Positions 34,398-43,170 of a stretch of 64,000 nt of DNA are shown here, piece by piece. Source of the DNA: Streptomyces sp. MMBL 11-1 (GTDB taxonomy: Bacteria; Actinomycetota; Actinomycetes; Streptomycetales; Streptomycetaceae); the NCBI RefSeq assembly GCF_028622875.1, contig NZ_CP117709.1, positions 3,348,001 through 3,412,000 on the forward strand, written 5' to 3'. Below the pieces are notes generated by a model that worked only from the letters and a program-made list of their open reading frames with translations, did not search any database and was not told where the DNA came from. Position 1 is the stretch's first letter, and each line of letters starts with the position of its first letter. Both the position numbers and the translations under genes were made by a program.

Positions 34398-35034
34398 GCA
34401 GTCCAGCAGGCGGGGCGATGTGGAGCAGGTAGCAGCTTCGGAGGCGTGCACACACCGAGGGTCGGCGGTTTTCCGGCCCACTCCTGGCGCGTGAAGAGCA
34501 ACGCGGGGGTTCGACTCCCCATCAACAGTGCAGCTCAGCACGGCGTACAGGTAAAGGTGCACATCGCACAGCACATCACCACGTGCAGATCCGAAGCGGT
34601 GAGGGCGGGTTCGGGGCTTTCCACATCGCAACACCCTGGACGACGGCGGTCCGAGCACGACGGGGCGTGCGCATGGCTGATCCGTGCATCACTCTCCACG
34701 AGCTCGCCCAGGAGCTTCCGCCGATGCCACAGGGCGATCGCCGGTCGCACCCCGCACGACGAGCGCATCATCAAGTCATTCCGTCTGCTGATCGCGGTGT
34801 CGGCCGTCGCTGACGAGAGCGCTTCCACTCGGCATGCCGGGCGCGGACGACGAATGCGCGCGGGCACCGATGACGACGGCGCGCGTTGGGCCCGGCCGTG
34901 GGCCCGCCGTGGGCCCGTGGACCCCTGACAGGAGGGTCGGCCGGACCTACCGTCTATGCGGGTAGACCCCCGCATCCCGTCGCCCCGCTCACCCACTCAC
35001 CCCGTGCGCCCCGACCCCCTTCGAGGGAGACATC
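34398..35034. other. Non-coding or decayed region upstream of the M23 peptidase
   Basis: No gene is convincing in these 637 bp. Codon bias is disrupted; the frames at 34680-34860 read as short unrelated pieces (ITLHELAQELPPMP, ERIIKSFRLLIAVSAVADE), as a frameshifted relic might. At 34505-34520, GGGGGTTCGACTCCCC looks like a tRNA T-arm but no tRNA can be folded around it. A GTCTA-TGCGGG-TAGAC element lies at about 34951-34966 near the peptidase promoter. Confidence 0.45.
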
Positions 35035-36027
35035 ATGTGCCGATCCTGTGCGACCACCACCGCGCCGACCGAAACGCCCGTGGACACGGAGGGCCTGAAC
35101 CACGGGCTCTCTCGTCGAAGGCTGCTGGGCGGCCTGGGCCTGGGCGTGCTCACCATGAGCCTGTCGGCCGGGACATCCACAGCCACGGCGGCAACGACAA
35201 CGGCAACGGCCAAGAACGGGGCGTGGGCCAATCCCGCCCTGGGCAGGTTCCCGGCCGGCGGCCACTACGGCGCGCCCAGAGGCAGCGCGTCCCACGCCGG
35301 TCAGGACGTCAGCAACTCCACGGGTACCGCGGTCTACGCAGCGGCCGCGGGCACGGTCGTCCGCAGGTCGTGGGGCGGAGGGCTGCCGGGCCGGACCGGC
35401 AACGCCCTGGTGATCTCGCACGGCAACGGCCAGTACACGTATTACGGGCACCTCAACGCCTACCGGGTCGCGCTCAACGCCAGGGTCTCGGCCGGGCAGC
35501 GCATCGCCGACATGGGCGCCACCGGCAATGTGACCGGCCCCCACCTGCACTTCGAGACCCACTCGGGTCGCCTCGGCACCACGGTGAACCCGGTCGCCTT
35601 CCTCGCCGCCCGGGGTGTGGACCTGTCCGGCGGCTGGTCGAGGATCGACCCGGGTGCGAGCGGCGCCACGGTCGTCGTGATCCAGCACCTGATGAACCAG
35701 CGCGGCCATGGGCTCGCCGTCGACGGGCAGTACGGCTCCGTGTCCGTCGAGGCGGTCAAGCGGTTCCAGCGCTCCAAGGGGCTGGTGGCCGACGGCCAGG
35801 TCGGACCGGCCACCTGGCCCGCGCTCGTGTACACGCTGCGGCAGGGGGCGAGCGGGTCCCACGTCCGGGCCCTGCAGACCGCGCTCAACAAGCGCAGCGC
35901 CCGGCTGGCGGTCGACGGTGGGTTCGGTTCCGTCACGACGAGCGCCGTACGCGCCTACCAGAGCGTCAACCGCCTGGTGGTCGACGGCGAGGCGGGCCCG
36001 GTGACCTGGCGCGCCCTGACCGGCTGA
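35035..36027 (+). CDS. Tat-exported M23 metallopeptidase with two peptidoglycan-binding domains
   Basis: A 330-residue cell-wall hydrolase. The twin-arginine signal (SRRRLLGGLGLGVLTM, Arg at 27-29) implies folded export with zinc already bound. The M23/LytM domain (about 70-200) has the zinc ligands H87 and D91 (SHAGQDV) and the HLHFET motif, plus YYGHLNAY. Two PG_binding_1 repeats follow (about 215-265 and 278-328), each with LAVDGxFGS/QYGS and VxxFQRS/AYQSVNRLV. Likely an endopeptidase acting on cross-bridges. ATG 35035 has GAGGGAG 6 nt upstream. Chromosomal context is accessory-looking. Confidence 0.92.
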   Translation: MCRSCATTTAPTETPVDTEGLNHGLSRRRLLGGLGLGVLTMSLSAGTSTATAATTTATAKNGAWANPALGRFPAGGHYGAPRGSASHAGQDVSNSTGTAVYAAAAGTVVRRSWGGGLPGRTGNALVISHGNGQYTYYGHLNAYRVALNARVSAGQRIADMGATGNVTGPHLHFETHSGRLGTTVNPVAFLAARGVDLSGGWSRIDPGASGATVVVIQHLMNQRGHGLAVDGQYGSVSVEAVKRFQRSKGLVADGQVGPATWPALVYTLRQGASGSHVRALQTALNKRSARLAVDGGFGSVTTSAVRAYQSVNRLVVDGEAGPVTWRALTG

Positions 36028-36129
36028 CCGCCTCCGATCGTGGGGCACACGGTGACGCGTGATGTCCCGCGGCCGCCCGAACGAGCGGCTGTGGTCGGCC
36101 ATGAACGGTCCGGCGGCCGTTTATGGTCG

Positions 36130-36200
36130 ACCACGCACCACCGCACTGCCCGCACCGCCGCACTGCCCGCTCCACCGCACTGCCCGCACCGCCGTGCCGC
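36130..36200. repeat. CACCGCACTGCCCG tandem repeats
   Basis: Four imperfect copies of CACCGCACTGCCCGC with 14-24-bp periodicity directly upstream of the HAD gene; they end about 20 bp before its ATG. Confidence 0.75.
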
Positions 36201-36222
36201 AAGCCGCCGTAGGAGACCAGCC

Positions 36223-36966
36223 ATGAGCACGCGACACGCGCCCGCCCCTGCCCCTGGCGACGGCCTCGGCCGCGCCCCGGCCTCCCTCGGCCGCGCCTTC
36301 GACGCCGTGCTCTGCGATCTCGACAACGTCGTCCGCTTCTACGACACGGCTCCGCTCGCCGCCCTGGAGCGGGCCGCCGGACTTCCGGAGGGCACCACGA
36401 CGGACATCGCCTACGCACCCGAGGTCGACCTCCCGCTGCTCCTGGGCCGCATCACCCCGGACGCCTGGGTGGAGTCCATCGCCGCCGGGCTCGCGGAGCG
36501 GGTGGGCGCGGACCGGGCCCGCGCGCTGGGCCGGGCACTCGCCAACGCACCGTTCCGGGCCGACGAGGAGGTGGTGGCGCTGCTGCGCCGGGCCAGGACC
36601 CATGTCCCCCTGGTGCTCGTCACCAACGCGACTCTCCAACTTGACGCCGATCTGGCCCTGTTGGGCCTGTCCGACCTGGCCGACGCGGTCGCGAGCAGCG
36701 CGGTGGAGCAGGTGGCCAAGCCCGACCCGGCCATCTACCGCATCGCGGCCGACCGGGCGGGCGTACCGCCGTCCCGGTGCCTGTTCGTGGACGACCGACA
36801 GGAGAACGTCGACGCGGCCGACACTCTCGGCATGACCGGTGTCCTCTACCGCGAACCGGCGGACCTGCGGAGGGCGTTGGGGTCTTGCGCCGAGGAGGCG
36901 GGGAGCGCGGCGGCGGTTGACGGGGCGACCGACGGGGTGCGGCAGTCCGTCGCGCGGACGCGTTGA
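36223..36966 (+). CDS. HAD-superfamily hydrolase
   Basis: A 247-residue cytoplasmic phosphatase-like protein. Motif I reads AVLCDLDNVVRF: the nucleophile Asp and the general-acid Asp (DLD) are present. Motif II is LVLVTNAT, the motif III Lys is in VAKPDPAIY and motif IV is LFVDDRQENV. It has a small helical cap (about 55-115) of the subfamily IA type. Substrate unknown. ATG 36223 with AGGAGA upstream. Its stop overlaps the next start (TTGA), so the two are coupled. Confidence 0.88.
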   Translation: MSTRHAPAPAPGDGLGRAPASLGRAFDAVLCDLDNVVRFYDTAPLAALERAAGLPEGTTTDIAYAPEVDLPLLLGRITPDAWVESIAAGLAERVGADRARALGRALANAPFRADEEVVALLRRARTHVPLVLVTNATLQLDADLALLGLSDLADAVASSAVEQVAKPDPAIYRIAADRAGVPPSRCLFVDDRQENVDAADTLGMTGVLYREPADLRRALGSCAEEAGSAAAVDGATDGVRQSVARTR

Positions 36967-37763
36967 GCCCGGTGGACCGGGGCCCGCAGGTGCTGTCCGG
37001 CGGACTGGCCAACGCCGGAGCCGTCCTCCGTCACGGCGACACCGTCGAACGCCCCGCCCCACCGCACGCCGCCCTCCTGCACGCCCACCTCCGGGCCCTT
37101 CGGGAGCAGGGGTTCGCCGGCGTACCCGTCCCTCTGGGGGTCTCGGCCTCCGAACGCCGCGAGCGGCTCTCGTACGTCCCCGGCGAGGTCGCCGTCGCCC
37201 CGCACCCCCCGTGGGCCTGGACGGACGAGGCCCTGCGCTCCGTGGGGGCGCTGCTCCGGCGCATGCACGACGCGGCGGCGGCCGTCCCGTCCGGCCGGGC
37301 GGCCGGCTGGCCCGGCGACCTGGCCGACCCGGAGGGGGCGACGGCTCCCGGCTCGGTGGTCTGCCACAACGACGTGTGTCTGGAGAACGTGGTGTTCCGC
37401 GACGGCCGCGCCGTCGCGCTCATCGACTTCGATCTGGCCGCGCCCGGCCGCCCTGTGTGGGACGTGGCCATGGCGGCGCGCTACTGGGCGCCGATGCGGG
37501 GCCGCGCAGGCCTCGACCCGCCGCACCGGCTGCGTGTCCTGGCCGACGGTTACGGACTCGGGCGCGCGGACCGGGCCGCCCTGCCCCGGGTGATCGAGCA
37601 GGCCACCGCGGTGTGCCGGGCGTTCGTCGAGTCGCGGGTGAAGCGGGGAGACGCGGCGTACGCGACGGCGTACGCGGAGAGCGGGCGCGCGGTGTGGGAC
37701 CGGCACCAGACCTGGCTGGCCGACCACCGCCACGCGCTGACAGCGGCCCTGCTCGCCGACTGA
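36963..37763 (+). CDS. Aminoglycoside-phosphotransferase-family kinase-like protein
   Basis: A 266-residue protein with the APH / small-molecule kinase fold. The catalytic loop is VCHNDVCLENVVF (HxDxxxxN-type, with Asp as base) and the metal-binding Asp is in ALIDFDLAAPGRPVWDVAMA. The N-lobe is short (VLSGGLANAGAVLRHGDTVE). The start is the TTG at 36963 overlapping the HAD stop; a GTG at 36972 is possible. HAD phosphatase plus APH kinase on one transcript suggests paired turnover of a sugar- or aminoglycoside-like phosphate. That is inference. Resistance cannot be claimed. Confidence 0.82.
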   Translation: MSPVDRGPQVLSGGLANAGAVLRHGDTVERPAPPHAALLHAHLRALREQGFAGVPVPLGVSASERRERLSYVPGEVAVAPHPPWAWTDEALRSVGALLRRMHDAAAAVPSGRAAGWPGDLADPEGATAPGSVVCHNDVCLENVVFRDGRAVALIDFDLAAPGRPVWDVAMAARYWAPMRGRAGLDPPHRLRVLADGYGLGRADRAALPRVIEQATAVCRAFVESRVKRGDAAYATAYAESGRAVWDRHQTWLADHRHALTAALLAD

Positions 37764-37893
37764 CCATCGCCGCCCACCGCCAACGGCCCTGCTCGTGCCG
37801 ACCGACCATCGCGAACCTGCCCACGCCCTCAAGGCATCGGCCTCGTACCGTGCGCCGTCGGGCCCGGCCCCGGTCCCGGCCCCCGGCTCCGGT

Positions 37894-38625
37894 TCAGCCC
37901 GGCTCCAGCCCCGTCCGCAGCTGGGCGAACGCCTGCTCGGCCGCCCGCACCGCCGACGCGTGAACCCCGTCCGCGCTCTCCCCCGCGTCGATCCGCCGCC
38001 AGTTCTCCAGGGCCAGGATGCGCAGGACGGCGATGATCTGTCCGGCCGCGAGCCGTGCGGGCAGTCCGCCGCCGAGGGCGCGGGCGAGCGCCGCCTCGGC
38101 GCGGCCCTGGTAGGCGTACATGCGGGCGACCAGCGACGGCGTTCCGTACAACAGGCGGTGGAACTCCAGCACTTCGGGTACGTCGCAGAGGCCGGTCACC
38201 GGGTCGCGCCGGTCGAGGCCGTCGAGGAAGTGGCGGCGCAGGGCGTCCAGCGGGCCCTCGCCCGGGGGCCGTTCGGCGACCACCCGGGCGGACTCGTCCT
38301 CATGGTCGGCGAACCGGTGCAGCACCAGGTCCTCCTTGGCGGGGAAGTACCGGAAGAGCGTCGGTTTGGAGATGTCCGCCGCGGCCGCCACCTCCGCCAC
38401 GGACACCTTGTCGAAGCCGCGTTCCAGGAACATCGCGATGGCCGCGTCGGAGACCGCCTGATAGGTCAGCCGCTTCTTGCGCTCCCGCAGACCGGCCGGC
38501 GCCGGGGGCCGCTCCGGGGCCCGGCCGCGGGCCCACACACCGGCCCCGCCGCTGGCCCCGCCCCCGGGCCGGCTCCCGGACCCGCTCCCGGGCTCGCCGC
38601 CGGCCTTCTCTCCGCTCATGACCAT
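37894..38625 (-). CDS. TetR-family regulator
   Basis: A 243-residue repressor-type protein. The N-terminal ~45 residues are Gly/Pro/Arg-rich (about four Gly-Ser-Arg turns). The TetR HTH (about 52-98) reads LTYQAVSDAAIAMFLERGFD, then VAEVAAAADISKPTLFRYFP. The C-terminal ligand domain begins DEDESARV-like and includes LEFHRLLYGTPSLVARMYAY. Start uncertain: ATG 38625 or 38619 (MVMSGEK), or ATG 38661 overlapping the upstream gene. It follows another TetR gene in the same direction. Confidence 0.83.
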   Translation of the reverse strand: MVMSGEKAGGEPGSGSGSRPGGGASGGAGVWARGRAPERPPAPAGLRERKKRLTYQAVSDAAIAMFLERGFDKVSVAEVAAAADISKPTLFRYFPAKEDLVLHRFADHEDESARVVAERPPGEGPLDALRRHFLDGLDRRDPVTGLCDVPEVLEFHRLLYGTPSLVARMYAYQGRAEAALARALGGGLPARLAAGQIIAVLRILALENWRRIDAGESADGVHASAVRAAEQAFAQLRTGLEPG

Positions 38626-38644
38626 GAAGCGTACGCCCCCGACC

Positions 38645-39469
38645 TCAAGCGGACTTGACATCCCCGCCGGAACCGCCTGAACCGTCAGAGCCGCCGGAGC
38701 CGTCTCCCGCCCTGCGGATCAGCGCCTCCACCCCGTCCAGCAGCACGCCCATGCCGAAGGTGAACTCGTAGTCCGCCTCGTCCGGCCCGCTCATGACCCC
38801 GGTCTCCAGCTGCCGGGTGATCCCGGGGTGCCGCTCGGGGTCGACGAGCCGCTTGAGGGTGCGTTCGTGGGAGGCCGCCAGTTCCTCGGGCGTGATCCCG
38901 CGCGCGGTGACGGCGGCCGTCAGGTCGCTCATCATCAGCGCCTCGCTGCGCACGAAGTTGGATACCAGCAGGATCACCGAGGTCTTGTCGCCCTCCCCGA
39001 GACCGCTGCCCCTCAGCGCCTGGAGCCCCTGCTCCCACCACGCGATCGAGTTCGGCGTCGCGGGCGGGCCGCCGATGGGGATCCGGAGCGCCCAGAGGTG
39101 GCCGTGGTAGCGCTCGCGCTGCGCGGCCGCCCATTCGGTGAGCGCGGCCCGCCAGCCCGCGCCGGTCTCCAGGGCGGCCAGGGGCTCCGGCGGGCCGACG
39201 GCCGCCTCCTGCATCAGGACGTACAGCTCGTCCTTGGCGGAGACGTACCGGTACAGGGACATCGTGGACGCGCCGAGCTCCTGCGCGACCCGGCCCATCG
39301 ACACGGCGGCGAGCCCGTCGGTGGCCGCGACGCCCACCGCCGCGGCCACGATCCGCTCCAGGCTCAGGCCGGGCTTCGGCCCCTTGGCCGGGCGGTCCCG
39401 CAGCCCCCAGGCCGCCTCCAGACTGGCCGGCAGATCGCCGCCGCCCGAGCCGCCGTTCTTCTCCGTCAC
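38645..39469 (-). CDS. TetR-family regulator of the adjacent ABC exporter
   Basis: A 274-residue regulator. The HTH (about 38-85) is LSLERIVAAAVGVAATDGLA, then MGRVAQELGASTMSLYRYVS, and the C-terminal domain is TetR_C_1-like, binding large hydrophobic ligands (WALRIPIGGPPATPNSIAWW). A Ser/Gly repeat tail ends it (SGGSDGSGGSGG). GTG start at 39469. Divergent from the ABC exporter genes with two inverted repeats between, the classical arrangement for a drug-responsive repressor. Ligand unknown. Confidence 0.88.
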   Translation of the reverse strand: MTEKNGGSGGGDLPASLEAAWGLRDRPAKGPKPGLSLERIVAAAVGVAATDGLAAVSMGRVAQELGASTMSLYRYVSAKDELYVLMQEAAVGPPEPLAALETGAGWRAALTEWAAAQRERYHGHLWALRIPIGGPPATPNSIAWWEQGLQALRGSGLGEGDKTSVILLVSNFVRSEALMMSDLTAAVTARGITPEELAASHERTLKRLVDPERHPGITRQLETGVMSGPDEADYEFTFGMGVLLDGVEALIRRAGDGSGGSDGSGGSGGDVKSA

Positions 39470-39568
39470 CGCAATCCCCTTCGCCCGGCACCCCGGCCAC
39501 GCCGCCGCCCTGCTGCCCTGCCGCCGTCACGCCCCGCACCCCCGGACGCCTTGACCCCATCCTAGAGA

Positions 39569-39605
39569 TGCGTAATGCTTACGCAATAACGCGTATGTCA
39601 TACGC
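39569..39605. promoter_or_regulatory. Twin TetR-type operators of the ABC exporter
   Basis: Two adjacent perfect inverted repeats share the GCGTA core: TGCGTAATGCTTACGCA (39569-39585) and GCGTATGTCATACGC (39591-39605), with centres 21 bp apart, about two helical turns. They sit 16 bp before the ATP-binding gene and 100 bp before the TetR gene. Confidence 0.85.
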
Positions 39606-39620
39606 AGAAGGAGCCCGACC

Positions 39621-40718
39621 ATGAGCGGTCCGACCAGAACGACCGGGAACGGCGGCGGCGACACCGCCGACGCCCGCTCCCGCGATCACGCCCACGCCCG
39701 TGATCACGCCCACGTCCGCGATCACGCCATCGAGGCGTACGGCCTCACCAAGTCCTACGGAAAACCCGCCGTCCGGGTCCTCGACGGCATCGACCTCCAA
39801 GTCGGGCGCGGCACCGTCTTCGCCCTGCTCGGGCCGAACGGGGCCGGCAAGACCACCACCGTGCGGATCCTCGCGACGCTGACCGAGGCCGATTCCGGCT
39901 CCGCCCGCGTCGCGGGGTACGACGTGGTCGCCGAGCGGAGCGCGGTGCGCCGGTCGATCAGCCTCACCGGCCAGTTCGCCGCCGTCGACGAGACCCAGAC
40001 CGGCGAGGAGAACCTGCGGATGATGGCCCGGCTCACCGGGCTCTCCCGGGCCCATGCCCGGCGCCGCGCCGGGGAGTTGCTGGAACGTTTCGACCTCACC
40101 GCGGCGGCCCGCCGCCCCGTCCGGACCTACTCCGGGGGCATGCGCCGCCGTCTCGACCTGGCCGCCGGGCTCGTCGGGTCACCGGAGCCCGGGGTGTTCT
40201 TCCTGGACGAGCCGACCACCGGCCTCGATCCGCGCAGCCGCCAGGAACTCTGGGAGGTCGTCCGGCAGTTGGCCGCGAGCGGGGCGACCATCCTGCTCAC
40301 CACCCAGTACCTGGAGGAGGCCGACCGCCTCGCCGGCCGGATCGCCCTGCTGAACCAGGGCCGGATCGCCGCCGAGGGCACCGCCGCCGATCTCAAGTCC
40401 CGTGTCGGCGGACACCGTCTCGACCTGGTCCTGGCCAGCAGCGAGGCGTACCTCCGGCTGGCCGGGCGGGCCGTCCACCACTCCCCCGAGACCCTGACAC
40501 TCGGCATCCCCACCGACGGCTCGGCGGCCCAGGTGCGTGCCCTGCTCGACGAGATCGACCCGACAGGCCGCGAGATCGAGCGCTTCAGCCTGCACAGCGC
40601 GACCCTTGACGACGTCTTCCTGGAACTGACCTCGAAGGCCTCCAGGGTTTCCACGGCCCCGGAGGTTTCCCCGACCTCCGAGGCGCCCACCACTCCGGAG
40701 GCATCCGCCCATGTCTGA
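39621..40718 (+). CDS. DrrA-type ABC exporter ATP-binding protein
   Basis: A 365-residue ATPase of the daunorubicin-resistance (DrrA) type. An unusual His/Asp/Arg N-terminus (repeats RDHAHARDHAHVRDHA at about 21-37) precedes the ABC domain. Walker A is GPNGAGKTTT, the Q-loop SLTGQFAAVDE, the signature YSGGMRRRLD, Walker B VFFLDEPTTGLDP. The switch position is TTQYLEEADRLA, with Gln in place of His as usual in DrrA. The DrrA C-terminal domain contains SLHSATLDDVFLELT. ATG 39621 with AAGGAG upstream. It overlaps the permease gene by 8 bp. Confidence 0.93.
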   Translation: MSGPTRTTGNGGGDTADARSRDHAHARDHAHVRDHAIEAYGLTKSYGKPAVRVLDGIDLQVGRGTVFALLGPNGAGKTTTVRILATLTEADSGSARVAGYDVVAERSAVRRSISLTGQFAAVDETQTGEENLRMMARLTGLSRAHARRRAGELLERFDLTAAARRPVRTYSGGMRRRLDLAAGLVGSPEPGVFFLDEPTTGLDPRSRQELWEVVRQLAASGATILLTTQYLEEADRLAGRIALLNQGRIAAEGTAADLKSRVGGHRLDLVLASSEAYLRLAGRAVHHSPETLTLGIPTDGSAAQVRALLDEIDPTGREIERFSLHSATLDDVFLELTSKASRVSTAPEVSPTSEAPTTPEASAHV

Positions 40719-41571
40719 CACCGCCGTTCGACGCGGAACCCCGGCCCGGCACGCCGACGGGGCCGCGCGGCGCCCCGGACCCGGTCCCGGACCCGGTCCC
40801 GGACCCGGACCCGGTCCGGTCACCCACACCGTCGTCATGGCCGCACGCGCCCTGCGCATCAGCAGCCGTAACACCGACGCGCTGATCACGTCCCTGGCCC
40901 TGCCGATCATGCTGATGCTGATCTTCGTCTACTTCTTCGGCGGCGCGATCGACACCGGCACGGACTACGACTCGTACGTCATGTACGTCGTTCCGGGCGT
41001 CCTGCTCCTGTCCGCCGGGTTCGGTGCCGCGACCACCGCCACCGCCGTCAGCGAGGACATGAAGGGCGGCATCATCGACCGCTTCCGCTCCGTGGACGTG
41101 GGCGGTACGCCGGTGCTCGCCGGGCATGTGGCGGCCAGCACCGTCCGCAATCTCTGCGCCACGGCCCTGGTCTTCGGCGTCGCGCTGCTGATCGGTTTCC
41201 GCCCCGCCGCCGCCTGGAGCGGCTGGCTCCTGGTGGCCGTCGTGCTGGTGGCCTACATCGTGGCCCTGTCCTGGATCTCGGCGGCGATCGGCCTGCTGGC
41301 CCGGACCCCGGAGGCGGCGAGCGGCTTCACGTTCTTCATGTCGTTCCTGCCCTACCCGAGCAGCGCGTTTGTCCCGACCGAGAACATGCCGGACTGGCTG
41401 CACGGCTTCGCCGACCACCAGCCGATCACCCCGGCCATCGAGTCCCTGCGCGGGCTGCTGCTCGGCCAGGAGGTGGGCAACACCCCCTGGATCGCGCTCG
41501 CCTGGGCCGCCGGGTTGCTCGCCCTGGCGATCGGCGCCTCGGGGACGCTGTTCCGGATCCGGACGCGCTGA
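40711..41571 (+). CDS. DrrB-type ABC-2 exporter permease
   Basis: A 286-residue, six-helix ABC-2 permease. A Gly-Pro repeat (RPGPGPGPGPGPGPGP, about 21-36) separates a polar N-terminus from the membrane domain. Helices are visible from ITSLALPIMLMLIFVYFFGG onward. The conserved cytoplasmic EDMKGGIIDRFRS and the family's FLPYPSSAFVPTENMPDWL are present. Forms the exporter with the preceding ATPase. Drug or metabolite substrate unknown. Expression is presumably relieved by ligand of the divergent TetR. Confidence 0.92.
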   Translation: MSDTAVRRGTPARHADGAARRPGPGPGPGPGPGPGPVTHTVVMAARALRISSRNTDALITSLALPIMLMLIFVYFFGGAIDTGTDYDSYVMYVVPGVLLLSAGFGAATTATAVSEDMKGGIIDRFRSVDVGGTPVLAGHVAASTVRNLCATALVFGVALLIGFRPAAAWSGWLLVAVVLVAYIVALSWISAAIGLLARTPEAASGFTFFMSFLPYPSSAFVPTENMPDWLHGFADHQPITPAIESLRGLLLGQEVGNTPWIALAWAAGLLALAIGASGTLFRIRTR

Positions 41572-41594
41572 CCGTCGCGCGGGAATGCCCGCCG

Positions 41595-41789
41595 GGCCGT
41601 ACCGGAGGCGCCTGGCGCGGCCGTACCGGAGGCGCATGGCGGGGGCCGTACCGGAGGCGCATGGCGGGGGCCGTACCGGAGGCGCATGGCGCGGCCGTAC
41701 CGGAGAGGCGTGGCGGGGGCCGTACCGGAGGCGCCTGGCGCGGCCGTACCGGAGAGGCATGGCGCGGGCCTTACCGGAGGCGCCTGACC
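41595..41789. repeat. Eight imperfect 23-26-bp tandem repeats
   Basis: Units share GGCCGTACCGGAGGCGCATGGCG with CATGG/CCTGG and GGAGAGG variants; copies of GCCGTACCGGA begin near 41596, 41619, 41645, 41669, 41694, 41719, 41742 and 41768. They fill most of the 321-bp gap between the ABC permease and the convergent acetyltransferase; no gene is present. Confidence 0.9.
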
Positions 41790-41892
41790 ACTCGTACCGG
41801 GACCGCGCCGACCGCCCGCCCCGGTCGCCCCGAACGCCCCGAACGCCCCCGGTCGCCGACCGACCGTCCCCCGTCGGCGCTCCCCGGACCGC

Positions 41893-43146
41893 TCAGAACA
41901 CGTCCGGGCACCACGGCCGCCGGCCCGTACGGAACACGGCGTCCGCCGTCGTCACCGCACCCGCCCGCAGCTCCTCGGCCCGGCCCAGGTCCGCCAGCCG
42001 CCGCACGGACTCGTCGCCCAGATACAGCGTCGCCAACTCGGACACGTCCAGGGCCAGATCGGCGCTGCGGGTGGTCGGGGCGCACCGGGCGCCGGACGTC
42101 GAGGCGTCCAGCAGGAAGCGGCCCCCGGCCAGCCCCGCGTCGTCCCGGACCTCCAGGACGAGCGACGCCTCGGTGCCGTAGGTCCGGGCCTCCAGGGCGC
42201 GCGGCACGTCCAGCATCCGCAGCCACAGCCAGTCCATCTTCGTGATCACCCGGGCCGCGCGGGGGTCGGGAAGCAGCAGAGGGAGCAGGTCGTCGGAGGC
42301 CCGCCTGCCGGAGCGGACCGCGGTGACCCAGTCGAGCGAGCAGACGTAGTGCCACAGGGCCCGCTCGGCCGCCGGGTTCAGCGCGATCATGTCCCGTACG
42401 GTGACGGTGTTCTGCGGCTGCCCGGAGTCGCCCCACGTGCCGTCCGTGCCGTACACCATCAGGCCGTCGACCGTGCCGTCGGCGGCACGGTGCACCACAT
42501 AGAAGGGCTCGGTCCACTTCTCGTGGTCATGGCGGGGCCCGACCCCCGTCTGCAGCCGCCACCAGCGCTCCCCGCGCGTGACGACGCCGGGCTGCCGGGC
42601 CGCCAGCCCGGCGTGCACCTCGGGACCGGTCTTGCGGATGTCCGCGCCGTCCACCATCTCGATCCGGCCACCGTTCGCCGGCTGCCCGGAGCGGCGCGGG
42701 TCGAGGCCGGCCCGGAGGAGGGAGACCTCCCACTCGGTGTTCCAGGCGGCGGGGCCGAAGCCGTACCGCCCGTAGATCGGGTACTCGGCGGCGATCAGCG
42801 AGGCGACCGGCTCGCCGCGCTCCTTGGCCGCCGCCAGGTCCGTCGCCATCATCCGGCTGAGCAGTCCGCGCCGGCGGTGCGTGGGCGTCACCGTGACCGC
42901 GGTGATCGCGTCGGCCGCCACGGTGGCCCCGCCGACGACGGTCAGCTCCTGGGCGAACGAGCGGAACGTCGCCACGCAGCGCCCGGCGTCGAAGACGCCC
43001 TGCGCGCGGGAGAGGTCGACATCGGCGAGCCGGTCCGCGACGAGCTCCTCACTCGGCCCCTCGTTGGGGGTCAGGAAGCCGGTGCCCACCGACCTCATCC
43101 ACTCGGGGAACTCGGACGCGGCGACGGTACGGACATCGAGGCTCAT
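41893..43146 (-). CDS. Eis-like GNAT acetyltransferase
   Basis: A 417-residue protein with the Eis tripartite layout. The first GNAT domain has the acetyl-CoA loop [20 protein letters not shown] at about 88-107 and [13 protein letters not shown] degenerate second GNAT domain follows, then a C-terminal SCP2-like domain, ending in the conserved Phe carboxylate (PWCPDVF), which in Eis serves as catalytic base. Eis enzymes acetylate amines, including aminoglycosides and lysines; the substrate here is unknown. Start ATG 43146. Confidence 0.9.
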   Translation of the reverse strand: MSLDVRTVAASEFPEWMRSVGTGFLTPNEGPSEELVADRLADVDLSRAQGVFDAGRCVATFRSFAQELTVVGGATVAADAITAVTVTPTHRRRGLLSRMMATDLAAAKERGEPVASLIAAEYPIYGRYGFGPAAWNTEWEVSLLRAGLDPRRSGQPANGGRIEMVDGADIRKTGPEVHAGLAARQPGVVTRGERWWRLQTGVGPRHDHEKWTEPFYVVHRAADGTVDGLMVYGTDGTWGDSGQPQNTVTVRDMIALNPAAERALWHYVCSLDWVTAVRSGRRASDDLLPLLLPDPRAARVITKMDWLWLRMLDVPRALEARTYGTEASLVLEVRDDAGLAGGRFLLDASTSGARCAPTTRSADLALDVSELATLYLGDESVRRLADLGRAEELRAGAVTTADAVFRTGRRPWCPDVF

Positions 43147-43170
43147 CCCTCCACGCTAGGCAGGCGCCCC

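Noticed and set aside
34505..34520. tRNA gene (T-arm-like GGGGGTTCGACTCCCC)
   Set aside because: No acceptor, D-arm or anticodon arm can be assembled upstream at the right distances.
32332..36027. Prophage or integrative element
   Set aside because: No integrase, structural phage, replication or transfer genes and no flanking direct repeats were found.
36963..37763. Aminoglycoside resistance gene
   Set aside because: The kinase fold is clear but the family is broad and functionally mixed; the context is a HAD phosphatase, not an antibiotic cluster.
39621..41571. Antibiotic biosynthetic cluster around the DrrAB exporter
   Set aside because: No biosynthetic enzymes (PKS, NRPS, terpene or RiPP genes) are near; it is a stand-alone exporter with TetR control.
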